64,000 nucleotides of DNA from Azoamicus sp964456515 (GTDB lineage Bacteria > Pseudomonadota > Gammaproteobacteria > UBA6186 > Azoamicaceae): contig CAYVZP010000001.1 of assembly GCA_964456515.1 (NCBI GenBank), positions 30,437 to 94,436 of the forward strand, in the 5' to 3' direction. Every line of letters starts with the position of its first letter. Within the stretch, counting starts at the first letter, position 1. The position numbers and the translations under genes are program-made. Under the pieces are notes generated by a model. That model ran no database searches, had not been told where the DNA came from, and saw only the letters and a list, made by a program, of their open reading frames with translations. Of the stretch, positions 6,738 to 15,711 are shown in pieces.

Positions 6738-8006
6738 TTAAAATTTAAAATTTTTATGTTTTTTTAATATATTATCATATTTGCTAGATATTAGTTTGCC
6801 TTGAACTTGTGATATAAAATCCATTATGACAACAACAATAATTAATAAAGAAGTACCACCAAAATAAAACGGGATATTAGAAAAATATACAAAAAATTCT
6901 GGTATCAAAGCAATTACTGATAAATAAAAAGCGCCCAAAAAAGTTAATTTATTAATAATTTTATCTATATATGTTGATGTTTGATTGCCAGGTCTAATAC
7001 CAGATATAAAACCGCCACTTTTTTTTAAATTATCTGCAGTATCTTTAGATTTAAATACTAAATTTGTATAAAAAAAAGAAAAAAATACAATTGATATACC
7101 AAAAAGCACTATATATAACAAACTACCAGGCATTAACATTTTTATAAAAGTTTTTAAAAAAGGAAAATTGAATGAATTATCTATCCATTGTAATAGTGTT
7201 ACTGGAAATAAAATAACGCTTGATGCAAAGATTGGTGGAATTACGCCTGACATATTTATTTTAAATGGTAAATAACTACTTTGTGCAGCATACATTCGTC
7301 TGCCCTGTTGTCTTTTAGGATAATTAACTAAAATTCGTCTTTGTGCTTTTTCAATAAAAACTATTAAAAGTATAATAAAAATTAAAACAATAGCAAAGAT
7401 AATCATGGAAATAATAGCAACCTCACCTTGTCTCATTTTTTCCATGCTTGAAGCAAAACTTCTTGGAATATTAGATACAATACTAGTAAATATAATTAAA
7501 GATACACCATTACCTATTCCTTTTTCATTAATTTGTTCGCCTAACCACATTAGAAATAATGTTCCTGACACTAATGTTAAAATAACAACTGAATAATGTA
7601 ATAAATTTAAATTATTATTAAAACTTATATGTAATATGAATTTAGACATTGCGATAGCCTGCACAAAAGCTAAAATAACTGTTAAATATCGTGTATAATT
7701 AGATATTTTACGTCTGCCAGCCCCACCTTCTTTTTGAATTTTTTTTAATGGTAACCATGTTGATGCTAATAATTGAATAACTATTGATGCAGAAATATAT
7801 GGCATTATACCTAATGAAAATATTGTTACTTTTAATAATGCTCCACCAGAAAATAGGTTAAATAAACTAAAAATATTTTTACTATCATCAGAAAATGAAT
7901 CCATTATTTGTTTTGTATCAACTAATGGTACAGGTATATGTGCACCAATTCTATATATTAATAAAATTAAAACTACAAATAATAAGCGCCGTGTTAAATC
8001 ATTCAT
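6738..8006 (-). CDS. secY: Protein translocase subunit SecY
   Basis: 422 residues (443 in E. coli) with ten predicted membrane helices. It starts with DLTRRLLFVVLILLIYRIGAHIPVP, which includes the first helix. The plug helix region (FSLFNLFSGGALLKVTIFSLGIMPYISASI), GIGNGVSLIIF and RPGNQTSTYIDK are conserved. SecY is the protein-conducting channel, working here with the SecDF-YajC encoded at 42284-45275; SecE, SecG and SecA are outside the window. In other bacteria secY follows rplO directly; here rplO is about 10.7 kb away on the same strand, so secY must use a promoter in 8007-8156. Confidence 0.97.
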   Translation of the reverse strand: MNDLTRRLLFVVLILLIYRIGAHIPVPLVDTKQIMDSFSDDSKNIFSLFNLFSGGALLKVTIFSLGIMPYISASIVIQLLASTWLPLKKIQKEGGAGRRKISNYTRYLTVILAFVQAIAMSKFILHISFNNNLNLLHYSVVILTLVSGTLFLMWLGEQINEKGIGNGVSLIIFTSIVSNIPRSFASSMEKMRQGEVAIISMIIFAIVLIFIILLIVFIEKAQRRILVNYPKRQQGRRMYAAQSSYLPFKINMSGVIPPIFASSVILFPVTLLQWIDNSFNFPFLKTFIKMLMPGSLLYIVLFGISIVFFSFFYTNLVFKSKDTADNLKKSGGFISGIRPGNQTSTYIDKIINKLTFLGAFYLSVIALIPEFFVYFSNIPFYFGGTSLLIIVVVIMDFISQVQGKLISSKYDNILKKHKNFKF

Positions 8007-8156
8007 AAAAATTATCCAAAATAAATAAAATAAACATTAATATTATACACTAAGATAAAAAAAAACAATATTGTAAATAAATTTATAATTATTGTAGTAA
8101 TATCTTTTTGTTTGTATAATTTATTTTTACATTTAAAAAAAATTGGGGCAATTATA

Positions 8157-9707
8157 ATGTCAGATGATAAAAAAGAACAAACGTTTGGTCGTTGGAGACA
8201 ATTATTATGGCCTATACATAATGATGAATTAAAGAAATTTCTACCATTAGGTTTTATAATGTTTGGTATTTTATTTAATTATACATTACTTAGAGATACA
8301 AAAGATGCTTTAGTGGTTAATGCTGCAGGAGCGGGAATTATACCATTTCTTAAATTTTATTGTGTTACTCCAGCTGCAGTAATATTTGTTATGTTGTACG
8401 CTAAATTATGTAATATTTTTGATAAAGAAAAGATATTTTATGTGATAGTTACACCATTTTTAATATTTTTTGCATTTTTTGCATTTGTTATTCAACCAAA
8501 TTTTGAGATGTTACATCCGTCAAATGAAATAATTAATAATTTAAATAATTCTTATCCGGCATTTAGTGGTTTCATTAATATTTATGCATTTTGGGCGTAT
8601 TCTTTATTTTATGTGTTAGCTGAAATATGGGGTAGTGCTATGGTAGCATTAATGTTTTGGCAATTTGCTAATGAAATTGTAAGAATAAGTGAATCTAGAC
8701 GTTTTTATGGTTTGTTTGTGGTTGTAGGAAATGTGTCTTTAATTTTGTCTGGACAGGTTGTTAGATTTTGTTCAACAGGTATTACACAATTTTTTCCAGA
8801 AGATCCATGGAAATGGTCAGTATACTTTTTAATGTCCACAGTAGTCATTATGGGTATTCTTACAATGTATATATATAGATGGATGTATGTAAATGTTTTA
8901 GTTGATCCTAAATATTATGATGGTACAAAAAAGGTTACTAAAAAGAAAAAAAGTAAACCTGGGTTATCTGATAGTTTTAAAATTATTTTCAAATCAAAAG
9001 AATTGGGTTTGATAGCAACATTAATTATGGCGTATGGTGTTGCAATAAATTTAGTTGAAGTTCAATGGAAAGAACAATTAAAATTTTATTATTCAGGTGA
9101 TAAAGGTGGTTATAATGCATTTATGGGAAATTATTCTACCTGGTCTGGAATACTTACAATTTTATTTAGTTTATTTATTGGATCAAATATTTTAAGGTTA
9201 TTGAGTTGGTTTAAAGCAGCTGTGATTACACCTTTTGTAATATTAATAGGTGGAGTAATATTCTTTTGTTTTATTTTAGCAAATGATATAACTTTAATTA
9301 AAGGTGTTACAAATAATTTACTTTTATCTTTAGGAACAACTCCTGTGCCTGCTGCCACCTTCTTAGGCGCTGCAATAGTAATTGTTTCAAAAGTAGTAAA
9401 ATATTCATTATTTGATCCTACAAAAGAAATGGCTTATATTCCGTTAGATGATGAATTAAAAACAAAAGGCAAGGCTGCTGTTGATGTTATTGGTGGTAGA
9501 GCAGGAAAAGCTGGCGGAGCTTTTGTTCAAAGTACATTATTATCTATAATGGCAACAACAAATGTTTTATCAATAGCACATATAGCGTTTATTGTTTTTG
9601 TTTTTATAACTATTTTATGGATATTTGCTGTAAAAGTTTTAAGCGTTAAAGTTGATGAAAATACAAAACGTAAAATGAAAGAATTAGAAGAAAATGAAAT
9701 AAAATAA
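8157..9707 (+). CDS. tlc: ATP/ADP translocase (nucleotide transporter family)
   Basis: 516 residues with about twelve hydrophobic segments, of the Tlc/NTT family found in Rickettsia, Chlamydia, other intracellular bacteria and plastids. Family features include the N-terminal ELKKFLPLGFIMFGILFNYTLLRDTKDALVV, FEMLHPSN, FGPL-like helix IYAFWAYSLFYVLAEIWGSAM, SGQVVRF, and the C-terminal DPTKEMAYIPLDDELKTKGKAAVD followed by GGRAGKAGG. The start chosen is the ATG at 8157 because GGGG lies 8 nt upstream; an in-frame ATG at 8112 would add 15 poorly conserved residues. Known members exchange ATP for ADP or import NTPs; the substrate and direction here cannot be deduced from sequence. It is divergent from secY and ends in a terminator shared with tatC. 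Confidence 0.95.
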   Translation: MSDDKKEQTFGRWRQLLWPIHNDELKKFLPLGFIMFGILFNYTLLRDTKDALVVNAAGAGIIPFLKFYCVTPAAVIFVMLYAKLCNIFDKEKIFYVIVTPFLIFFAFFAFVIQPNFEMLHPSNEIINNLNNSYPAFSGFINIYAFWAYSLFYVLAEIWGSAMVALMFWQFANEIVRISESRRFYGLFVVVGNVSLILSGQVVRFCSTGITQFFPEDPWKWSVYFLMSTVVIMGILTMYIYRWMYVNVLVDPKYYDGTKKVTKKKKSKPGLSDSFKIIFKSKELGLIATLIMAYGVAINLVEVQWKEQLKFYYSGDKGGYNAFMGNYSTWSGILTILFSLFIGSNILRLLSWFKAAVITPFVILIGGVIFFCFILANDITLIKGVTNNLLLSLGTTPVPAATFLGAAIVIVSKVVKYSLFDPTKEMAYIPLDDELKTKGKAAVDVIGGRAGKAGGAFVQSTLLSIMATTNVLSIAHIAFIVFVFITILWIFAVKVLSVKVDENTKRKMKELEENEIK

Positions 9708-9715
9708 AAAAAATT

Positions 9716-9739
9716 AATAGGGCTTTATAGCCCTATTTT
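9716..9739. terminator. Bidirectional Rho-independent terminator between tlc and tatC
   Basis: A perfect 9-bp stem (AATAGGGCT with AGCCCTATT) and a 4-base loop TTAT, followed by TTTT on the plus strand and preceded by A-runs that become T-runs on the minus strand. It has four consecutive G-C pairs, rare in this intergenic DNA. The tatC stop codon (9733-9735) lies in the right arm. Placed between convergent genes, it can serve both. Confidence 0.8.
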
Positions 9740-10413
9740 GAAAAAAATAATCCGATTTCAAATAAAAAACAAATAGGAATAGCTAATAAAATTTGAGAAA
9801 TAACATCAGGTGGCGTTAATATCATTCCTAAAATGAATGATAAAATGATAACATATGAACGTTTGGATGATAAATATTGTTTAGAAACAATATTAACGCG
9901 TATTAAAAAATTAATTAAAATAGGAATTTGAAATGAAAAACCAGCAGCAAGCATTATAGAAAAAACAAAATCCATATAATAATTAATACCAATCATTATG
10001 GATACACTATTAGGAGAGCATGTCATAAAAAAATTGATAGCAATGGGGCATAAGATATAGAAAGCAAATATATTGCCTAATAAAAATAGTAAAATGCTAA
10101 AAAATAAATATGGTAAAATAGAAGTTTTTTCATGATCATATAATCCTGGTGCAATAAAATTCCATATATGAAAAATAAAAAAAGGTATACTACAAATTAA
10201 AGTTAAATTGAATGATAATTTTAATGGAATTAAAAAGGTTGATGTTACTTTAATGGCAACAATGTTGCTATTTATTGGCATTTGAGTTCTGATAGGCATG
10301 GAAAACAGGTCATAAATTATATCAGAAAAATAAAATAATACTAAAAATATATTAATAAAAAAAAATATACTTAAAAGCATTCGTTTTCTTAATTCTATAA
10401 AATGTATATTCAT
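9733..10413 (-). CDS. tatC: Sec-independent (twin-arginine) translocase subunit TatC
   Basis: 226 residues (258 in E. coli) with six predicted membrane helices. The N-terminal MNIHFIELRKRML matches the conserved signal-peptide-binding SHLxELRxR motif, and FIFHIWNFIAPGLYDHEK is the conserved periplasmic-loop signature. TatC is the receptor for twin-arginine signal peptides and exports folded proteins. A candidate substrate in this window is the Rieske protein PetA, whose N-terminus has a KR pair. No TatA or TatB gene is visible here. It is convergent with tlc and divergent from cysS. Confidence 0.95.
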   Translation of the reverse strand: MNIHFIELRKRMLLSIFFFINIFLVLFYFSDIIYDLFSMPIRTQMPINSNIVAIKVTSTFLIPLKLSFNLTLICSIPFFIFHIWNFIAPGLYDHEKTSILPYLFFSILLFLLGNIFAFYILCPIAINFFMTCSPNSVSIMIGINYYMDFVFSIMLAAGFSFQIPILINFLIRVNIVSKQYLSSKRSYVIILSFILGMILTPPDVISQILLAIPICFLFEIGLFFSK

Positions 10414-10477
10414 TATTTATCTACTTATATACTTTTTTAAATAAAATGTAATAAAATTTAATAAATTAATCAAATTT

Positions 10478-11821
10478 ATGATACATATATATAATACATT
10501 AACTCAAAAAAAAGAAATTATAACTAAAAAAACAATAAAAATATATACATGTGGAATAACAGTACATGATAATTGTCATATAGGCCATGCTAGATTTTTT
10601 GTTGTTTTTGATGTAATAACACGTTATTTAACTTTTAAACAATTTAAAATAATTTTAATAAGAAATATAACAGATATAGATGATAAAATAATAAAGAAAG
10701 CATTAATTAAAAATATATCAATTAAAAATATAACAACAATTTTTATTAATAAGATGCATTGTAATAATAAATTGTTAAAATTAATAGAACCAACATTTGA
10801 ACCGAAAGCGACAAATTTTATAAGTAATATAATACAATTAATTAATATTTTAAAAAAAAAGCAATATGCGTATATTGGTTTAAATAATGATATATATTAT
10901 AATATTAGAAAGTATAAATCATATGGTGTTTTATCTAAAACAATACAATCGCAGTCTAAAATAAGCGTTAAAAATTTATTAGGCAAGGAATATGATTTAG
11001 ATTTTACATTATGGAAAAATGATAAACTTTTTTGGAAATCACCATGGGGAAATGGTAGACCTGGATGGCATTCCGAGTGTGCTGCAATGACGTTGTATTA
11101 TGGTGAAAATATGATAGATATACATGGTGGTGGTAAGGATTTGTTATTTCCACATCATGAAAATGAATTAGCACAAATAAATATAGTAAAAAATTTTGAT
11201 TTTATTAAAATATGGATGCATATAGGTCATTTAAAAATTAATAAACAAAAAATGTCAAAATCATTAAATAATTATGTTTTAATAAAAAATTTATTAAAAA
11301 TATTTAATGAAGAGGAAATTAGATTTTTTTTTTTATTAACACATTATAGAAAATCAATAAGTTATTCAATAAATGTTATAGAAAAGACAACCATTTCTTT
11401 AAAAAATTTATATAAAAATATTAAAAAAAATAATATGATAGATAAAACAATGTTGGATGAATGTTATGTATCAGCTTTTTTTTTAGCTTTAAATGATGAT
11501 TTTAATACACCAAAAGCTGTATCAATTTTATTTGAAATAAATAATAATATTAAACATAATAGTGATTTAATGTATAAAGTTAAATTGCAAAACACATTAT
11601 ATTATCTTGGAAATATAATTGGTTTATTTAATTATAATTATATAATTAAAAAAAAAACTAAAATAAATAAAAAAAAACTTGATTTATTAATTAATAAAAG
11701 AATGTTAGCAAGAAAAAATTATAATTGGGTATTAGCAGATAGTATACGATTATATTTAAATAGTAAGAATATTATATTAATAGATAATAAAAATAATACA
11801 CATTATATTTATAAACAATAA
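10478..11821 (+). CDS. cysS: Cysteinyl-tRNA synthetase
   Basis: 447 residues (461 in E. coli). Zinc and substrate motifs are intact: YTCGITVHD with C25, HIGH at 34-37 (HIGHAR), WHSECAAM near residue 200, the HGGGKDLLFPHHENE segment and KMSKSLNN near 258-265. The enzyme charges tRNA-Cys, encoded here at 2585. The anticodon-binding C-terminus is present but Ile/Asn/Lys-rich. Its stop directly abuts that of convergent cca (11822). Confidence 0.97.
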   Translation: MIHIYNTLTQKKEIITKKTIKIYTCGITVHDNCHIGHARFFVVFDVITRYLTFKQFKIILIRNITDIDDKIIKKALIKNISIKNITTIFINKMHCNNKLLKLIEPTFEPKATNFISNIIQLINILKKKQYAYIGLNNDIYYNIRKYKSYGVLSKTIQSQSKISVKNLLGKEYDLDFTLWKNDKLFWKSPWGNGRPGWHSECAAMTLYYGENMIDIHGGGKDLLFPHHENELAQINIVKNFDFIKIWMHIGHLKINKQKMSKSLNNYVLIKNLLKIFNEEEIRFFFLLTHYRKSISYSINVIEKTTISLKNLYKNIKKNNMIDKTMLDECYVSAFFLALNDDFNTPKAVSILFEINNNIKHNSDLMYKVKLQNTLYYLGNIIGLFNYNYIIKKKTKINKKKLDLLINKRMLARKNYNWVLADSIRLYLNSKNIILIDNKNNTHYIYKQ

Positions 11822-13000
11822 TTATATATCTTTAAAATAAAAAAATAATTTATTTTTTTTAAAAAAATACATCATAGATTTAGTTTTATTTTTATTGTGT
11901 ATATTTTTATTTAAATAATCAAATAAATGTAATATTATATATTTTTTATAAAAAAAGTTAATTTCATTATTTAATTTTAAATTAATATCATTTAATAAAA
12001 TTAGATTTATTATTTTTATTTTTTCTTTGTAAATATTAATTTTTTTCAAAAAAAAGATAATTATTTTTATTTTAATTTTAAAAAAATTATAATAAAAAAT
12101 TTTAAAAACAAATAACATTTTTAAAAATTTGAAGTTTTTTTTGGATATAGAAAATTTTGTTTTATAATAACATAAAGGCAAAGATGTGTATTTTTTTTTT
12201 ATTAAATATGAATAAACTAATTTGTTTTTAAAATTATAAAATAAAAGAAATAATTTTATAAAATTATTGTTTGAATAATTGTTTATTATAATAGAAATTT
12301 TACATAATTTATTCCATAAGTTTAAGTAAGGATTAAAAAAAAAATTTTTTGAAAATATAAATATATTATTTAAATCATAAAAAATAAATATTAATCCATT
12401 ACATATAAAAAGAAAATTAAAAAAATTAAAAAACATATTATATTTAAATGAATTATAAAATTCTTTTAATATTCTTTCAAAGACTAAATAATTTAATTCT
12501 TTATTTTTAATAATATGTTTTATTAAAAAATATGTGAATGATGAAATTAGGAATCCGTGGTTATAATATTTAACAAAAAAGCGTGATAATCTTAAAATAC
12601 GTAATGGGTCTTCTGAAAACGCGTAGGATATATGTGAGATTTTTTTTATTTTAAAATAATTAAAACATAAAAATGATTCATTTAAATATCCATTATTACA
12701 TAATGTTAAAGAATTAATATTAAGATCTCTGCGAAATAAATCATGTTTTAAATTAATGTTTTTAGAAAAGTAACATAAAAATCCATGGTATCCATGGCCA
12801 GTTTTTTTTTCCTTTCTAGCTAAAGCGTACTCTTCTTTTGTTATAGGATGTAAAAAAACTGGAAAATCTTTACCAACAAGTTTAAATCCTAGTTTAAACA
12901 TAAATTTAAAATTAGATTTAATAACAATCCAATCTCTTTCAGTAATGTTCTTGCCTAATAATTTATCGCGTATTGACCCACCAACTAAAAAAAACAACAT
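11822..13000 (-). CDS. cca: CCA-adding tRNA nucleotidyltransferase
   Basis: Adds or repairs the 3' CCA of tRNAs. This is essential here because only one of the twelve tRNA genes in the window (initiator tRNA) encodes CCA. The N-terminal 110 residues follow E. coli Cca closely: FLVGGSIRDKLLG, DFPVFLHPITKEEYALARKEKKTG and RRDLNINSL. The metal-binding pair, D21-x-D23 in E. coli, is E21-R22-D23 here. The template region SEDPLRILRLSRF is recognisable. The last 200 residues are dominated by Phe, Ile, Lys and Asn and can hardly be aligned by eye; the length, 392 residues, is near the usual 412. Confidence 0.92.
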   Translation of the reverse strand: MLFFLVGGSIRDKLLGKNITERDWIVIKSNFKFMFKLGFKLVGKDFPVFLHPITKEEYALARKEKKTGHGYHGFLCYFSKNINLKHDLFRRDLNINSLTLCNNGYLNESFLCFNYFKIKKISHISYAFSEDPLRILRLSRFFVKYYNHGFLISSFTYFLIKHIIKNKELNYLVFERILKEFYNSFKYNMFFNFFNFLFICNGLIFIFYDLNNIFIFSKNFFFNPYLNLWNKLCKISIIINNYSNNNFIKLFLLFYNFKNKLVYSYLIKKKYTSLPLCYYKTKFSISKKNFKFLKMLFVFKIFYYNFFKIKIKIIIFFLKKINIYKEKIKIINLILLNDINLKLNNEINFFYKKYIILHLFDYLNKNIHNKNKTKSMMYFFKKNKLFFYFKDI

Positions 13001-13008
13001 ATAATTTA

Positions 13009-13635
13009 TTATATTTTTTTTAAAAAATAAAATTTAGTTTGACCACTTTGTTTTTTTTTTAATAAAAAAATATCTAAAAAATAATTTTTAAAAAATAAGT
13101 GTTTATTAGTTTCAAGGAAAATTAATAAATATTTTTTTAAAAAAAAAATAGCATTTAATTGTAATAAAAAATTATATAAGTTATATATATATGGTGGATC
13201 TATAATAATTAATGATACATTTAATATATTTAAATTTTTCAACCATATCATGGAGTCAAATAAATAAATAAAAAAATTATTATATAAATTTAATTTGATT
13301 TTATTTAAATTAATATATTTAAAAAACAATTTATTTTGTTCTAACATGATAATTTTTTTTGCTCCATTAGAAAAAAGATTAAAACATATAATTCCTGTGC
13401 CTGAAAAAAAGTCTATAATATATAATGAGTTTATATAATAAATTATCCATGAATATAAACTTTTTTTTATTATGTTTTTTGTAGGTCTTAGTTTTAAAGA
13501 TGTTAAAAAAATTAATTTATTATTTTTTAAACAACCATATTCAATTAAAAAAAAAGTTTTTTTCAAATTCTCACCATATGTAATTAAAATAAATAATAAT
13601 ATAAATATAGTATCAGAATTTAATATAATAGACAT
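13009..13635 (-). CDS. rsmD: 16S rRNA (guanine-966-N2)-methyltransferase RsmD
   Basis: SAM-dependent methyltransferase of 208 residues (198 in E. coli). Visible motifs are the LRPTKNIIKKSLYSWI helix (residues 49-64, RsmD signature LRPTxxRVRETLFNWL), SAM-binding DFFSGTG at 75-81, the acidic LEQN after strand 2 and the catalytic DPPY at 146-149. The first 40 residues are hydrophobic and unlike the family, so the true start could lie further in. It lies 8 bp upstream of cca on the same strand, so the two probably share a transcript. The closest alternative would be another DPPY-type N2-guanine methyltransferase. Confidence 0.85.
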   Translation of the reverse strand: MSIILNSDTIFILLFILITYGENLKKTFFLIEYGCLKNNKLIFLTSLKLRPTKNIIKKSLYSWIIYYINSLYIIDFFSGTGIICFNLFSNGAKKIIMLEQNKLFFKYINLNKIKLNLYNNFFIYLFDSMIWLKNLNILNVSLIIIDPPYIYNLYNFLLQLNAIFFLKKYLLIFLETNKHLFFKNYFLDIFLLKKKQSGQTKFYFLKKI

Positions 13636-13698
13636 TATTAAATAACAATTTATAAAAAATTGATATTAATTTAACAATTAAATATAATTCTTTTAAAA

Positions 13699-13788
13699 GG
13701 AGAGATGGCCGAGCGGCTTAAGGCGCTCCCCTGCTAAGGGAGAATGGTTTGTTATAAATCATCGTGGGTTCGAATCCCACTCTCTCCG
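13699..13788 (+). tRNA. tRNA-Ser (GCT)
   Basis: A class II tRNA of 90 nt with perfect acceptor GGAGAGA/TCTCTCC, anticodon loop CTGCTAA (anticodon GCT), a long variable arm and T-loop TTCGAAT. The discriminator is G and CCA is not encoded. Confidence 0.95.
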
Positions 13789-13797
13789 AAAATAATA

Positions 13798-13872
13798 GCG
13801 CCCGTAGCTCAATTGGATTAGAGCATCTGGCTACGAACCAGAAGGTCGTAGGTTCGAATCCTTCCGGGCGTG
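13798..13872 (+). tRNA. tRNA-Arg (ACG)
   Basis: A 75-nt cloverleaf starting 9 nt after tRNA-Ser. The acceptor is GCGCCCG/CGGGCGT, the anticodon loop CTACGAA (anticodon ACG) and the T-loop TTCGAAT. A34 is expected to be deaminated to inosine by TadA, encoded at 3371. The discriminator is G. Confidence 0.95.
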
Positions 13873-13877
13873 TAGTG

Positions 13878-14096
13878 TTATTCGTTAGTTCGATATATTA
13901 TTCTGCCTTTATTTAAATCATATGGTGATATTTCCACTATAACAATATCGCCAGTTAAAATACGTATATAATTTTTTCGCATTCTACCGGAAATGTGTGC
14001 TATTATAATATGATCGTTTTCTAATTTTACTTTAAATGTAGCATTTGGTAAACTTTCTGTTACTACTCCTTTCATTTCAATAATTTTTTTTTTCAT
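13878..14096 (-). CDS. infA: Translation initiation factor IF-1
   Basis: 72 residues, the universal length, forming one OB-fold: EMKGVVTESLPNATFKVKLEN, HISGRMRKNYIRILTGD and VEISPYDLNKGRIIYR. IF-1 occupies the ribosomal A site during initiation together with IF-2 (encoded here at 37926). It stands alone between tRNA-Arg, which is convergent with it, and the divergent rplM. Confidence 0.97.
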   Translation of the reverse strand: MKKKIIEMKGVVTESLPNATFKVKLENDHIIIAHISGRMRKNYIRILTGDIVIVEISPYDLNKGRIIYRTNE

Positions 14097-14224
14097 AAAA
14101 ACCCTTTTTTTATAACAGTATAAAATTATAAAAACATAAAATAAAACAATTAGTGTTTGTTTTTTTTATATTTTTTTATAAAATAGTAAAAATACATTGT
14201 AAAATATAAAATATGTAATTAAAT

Positions 14225-14644
14225 ATGAAAAAAAATATAATAAAAGAAAAAAATAATTGGATAATATGTGATGCTGAGAATAAAATTCTTGGTAGATTTG
14301 CGTCAAAAATAGCATTAAAATTAATGGGAAAAGATAAGGTTAATTATTCACCTAATGTGGTTAACGGAAGTCAAATAATTATAATAAATTCTAAAAAAAT
14401 TAAAATAACAGGTAACAAGCTTAAAAATAAAATATATTATAAACATACTGGTTTTCCAGGTGGTTTACGCTTTAATAATTTAAGTAATATATTAAACAAA
14501 AATCCAAATTTTATACTTAAAAATGCGGTAAAAGGTATGTTGCCTAAAAATAAATTACAAAAAATTTTATTAAAAAGGTTAAAAATATATCCAAATGAAA
14601 AACATTTGCATATAGCACAACAACCTAAAAATATGGATTTATAA
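14225..14644 (+). CDS. rplM: 50S ribosomal protein L13
   Basis: 139 residues (142 in E. coli). Conserved blocks are NWIICDAENKILGRFASKIA, HTGFPGG, the AVKGMLPKNKL helix and KIYPNEKHLHIAQQP. L13 is an early assembly protein of the large subunit. It heads the rplM-rpsI-petABC-sspA series, a gene order known from Pseudomonas and other gammaproteobacteria. The 128 bp upstream, shared with infA, must hold both promoters; no convincing one stands out by eye. Confidence 0.97.
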   Translation: MKKNIIKEKNNWIICDAENKILGRFASKIALKLMGKDKVNYSPNVVNGSQIIIINSKKIKITGNKLKNKIYYKHTGFPGGLRFNNLSNILNKNPNFILKNAVKGMLPKNKLQKILLKRLKIYPNEKHLHIAQQPKNMDL

Positions 14645-14646
14645 TA

Positions 14647-15057
14647 ATGAATAAATATATATATAGTACAGGTAAAAGAAAAAGTAGTATTGCTAGAATA
14701 TTTTTAAAAACTGGTACTGGATCTATTATTATAAATAATATGACTGATTATTTTAAAGATTCTACTAGATCATTAAAAATTTTACAAAAACCATTAAAGG
14801 TTTTAAATATTAATCAAAAAATAGATTTAAAAATTACTGTTAAGGGTGGTGGTTTAACCGGTCAGGCTGAGGCAATTAGACACGGTATTAGCAAAGCTTT
14901 AATTAAATTACATGAGAATTCTACTGATGAATATAAAGAGACATTGCGTAAAACGTTAAAAACGTTAGGTTTTTTAACACGAGATCCTAGAAAGGTTGAA
15001 AGAAAGAAGGTTGGTAGAAGAAAAGCAAGAAAAAAAGAACAATATTCAAAACGTTAA
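14647..15057 (+). CDS. rpsI: 30S ribosomal protein S9
   Basis: 136 residues (130 in E. coli), starting 2 bp after rplM. It carries the N-terminal YIYSTGKRKSSIARIFLKTG, the GGGLTGQAEAIRHGISKAL block and the C-terminal tail ending QYSKR, whose terminal Lys-Arg contacts P-site tRNA. A 65-bp spacer follows before petA. Confidence 0.97.
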   Translation: MNKYIYSTGKRKSSIARIFLKTGTGSIIINNMTDYFKDSTRSLKILQKPLKVLNINQKIDLKITVKGGGLTGQAEAIRHGISKALIKLHENSTDEYKETLRKTLKTLGFLTRDPRKVERKKVGRRKARKKEQYSKR

Positions 15058-15122
15058 TAATATTGTATTATTATTAAGTTTAAGATATATTATTTAATGT
15101 GTTTTTTTTATAAGGTAAGATA

Positions 15123-15698
15123 ATGAATAAAAATAATCCAAATTTAAATAAACGAAAATATCTTAGTATATTTGCTTCATCAGTTGCAGCAATTGGTGCA
15201 GGATTTGCTACAATACCATTTGTTACATCATGGTTGCCTAGCGCAAAAGCCAAAGCGTTAGGCGCTCCGGTGGATATAGATGTAACAAAAATTGATGATG
15301 GTCAAAAAATTACATTAGATTGGCGTGGGCAACCTGTGTTTGTAATTAAACGAAATACAACTGCTTTGAAAAATTTAGATTTGTTAACAGATAAATTACG
15401 TGATCCTGATTCAGTGGAATTGCAACAACCTGTATATGCTACAAATGAACATAGATCAGTAAGACCTGAAATATTTGTAGTTATAGGTATATGTACACAT
15501 TTAGGTTGCGTTCCATTATATAAACCTAAAAAAGGTGCTGTGGATACAAGCTGGATTGGTGGTTTTTTTTGTCCGTGTCATGGTTCAAAATTTGATTTAG
15601 CTGGCAGGGTGTTTAAAGGTGTTCCAGCGCCAACAAATTTAATTATACCCCCGCATAAATATATAACTGATAAAATTTTAAGAATTGGTGAAGAATAA
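15123..15698 (+). CDS. petA: Rieske iron-sulfur subunit of cytochrome bc1
   Basis: 191 residues. It receives electrons from quinol at the Qo site and passes them to cytochrome c1. The 2Fe-2S ligands are intact: C124-T-H126-L-G-C129 and C150-P-C152-H153-G-S155. One N-terminal membrane helix (about 15-40) anchors it. The sequence before the helix is N-K10-R11-K-Y-L, a KR version of the twin-arginine motif, which fits export by the TatC encoded at 9733. The start ATG has GGTAAGATA in front and gives the normal N-terminal length. It overlaps nothing and precedes petB by 13 bp. Confidence 0.97.
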   Translation: MNKNNPNLNKRKYLSIFASSVAAIGAGFATIPFVTSWLPSAKAKALGAPVDIDVTKIDDGQKITLDWRGQPVFVIKRNTTALKNLDLLTDKLRDPDSVELQQPVYATNEHRSVRPEIFVVIGICTHLGCVPLYKPKKGAVDTSWIGGFFCPCHGSKFDLAGRVFKGVPAPTNLIIPPHKYITDKILRIGEE

Positions 15699-15711
15699 TA
15701 AAGGTATTAAT

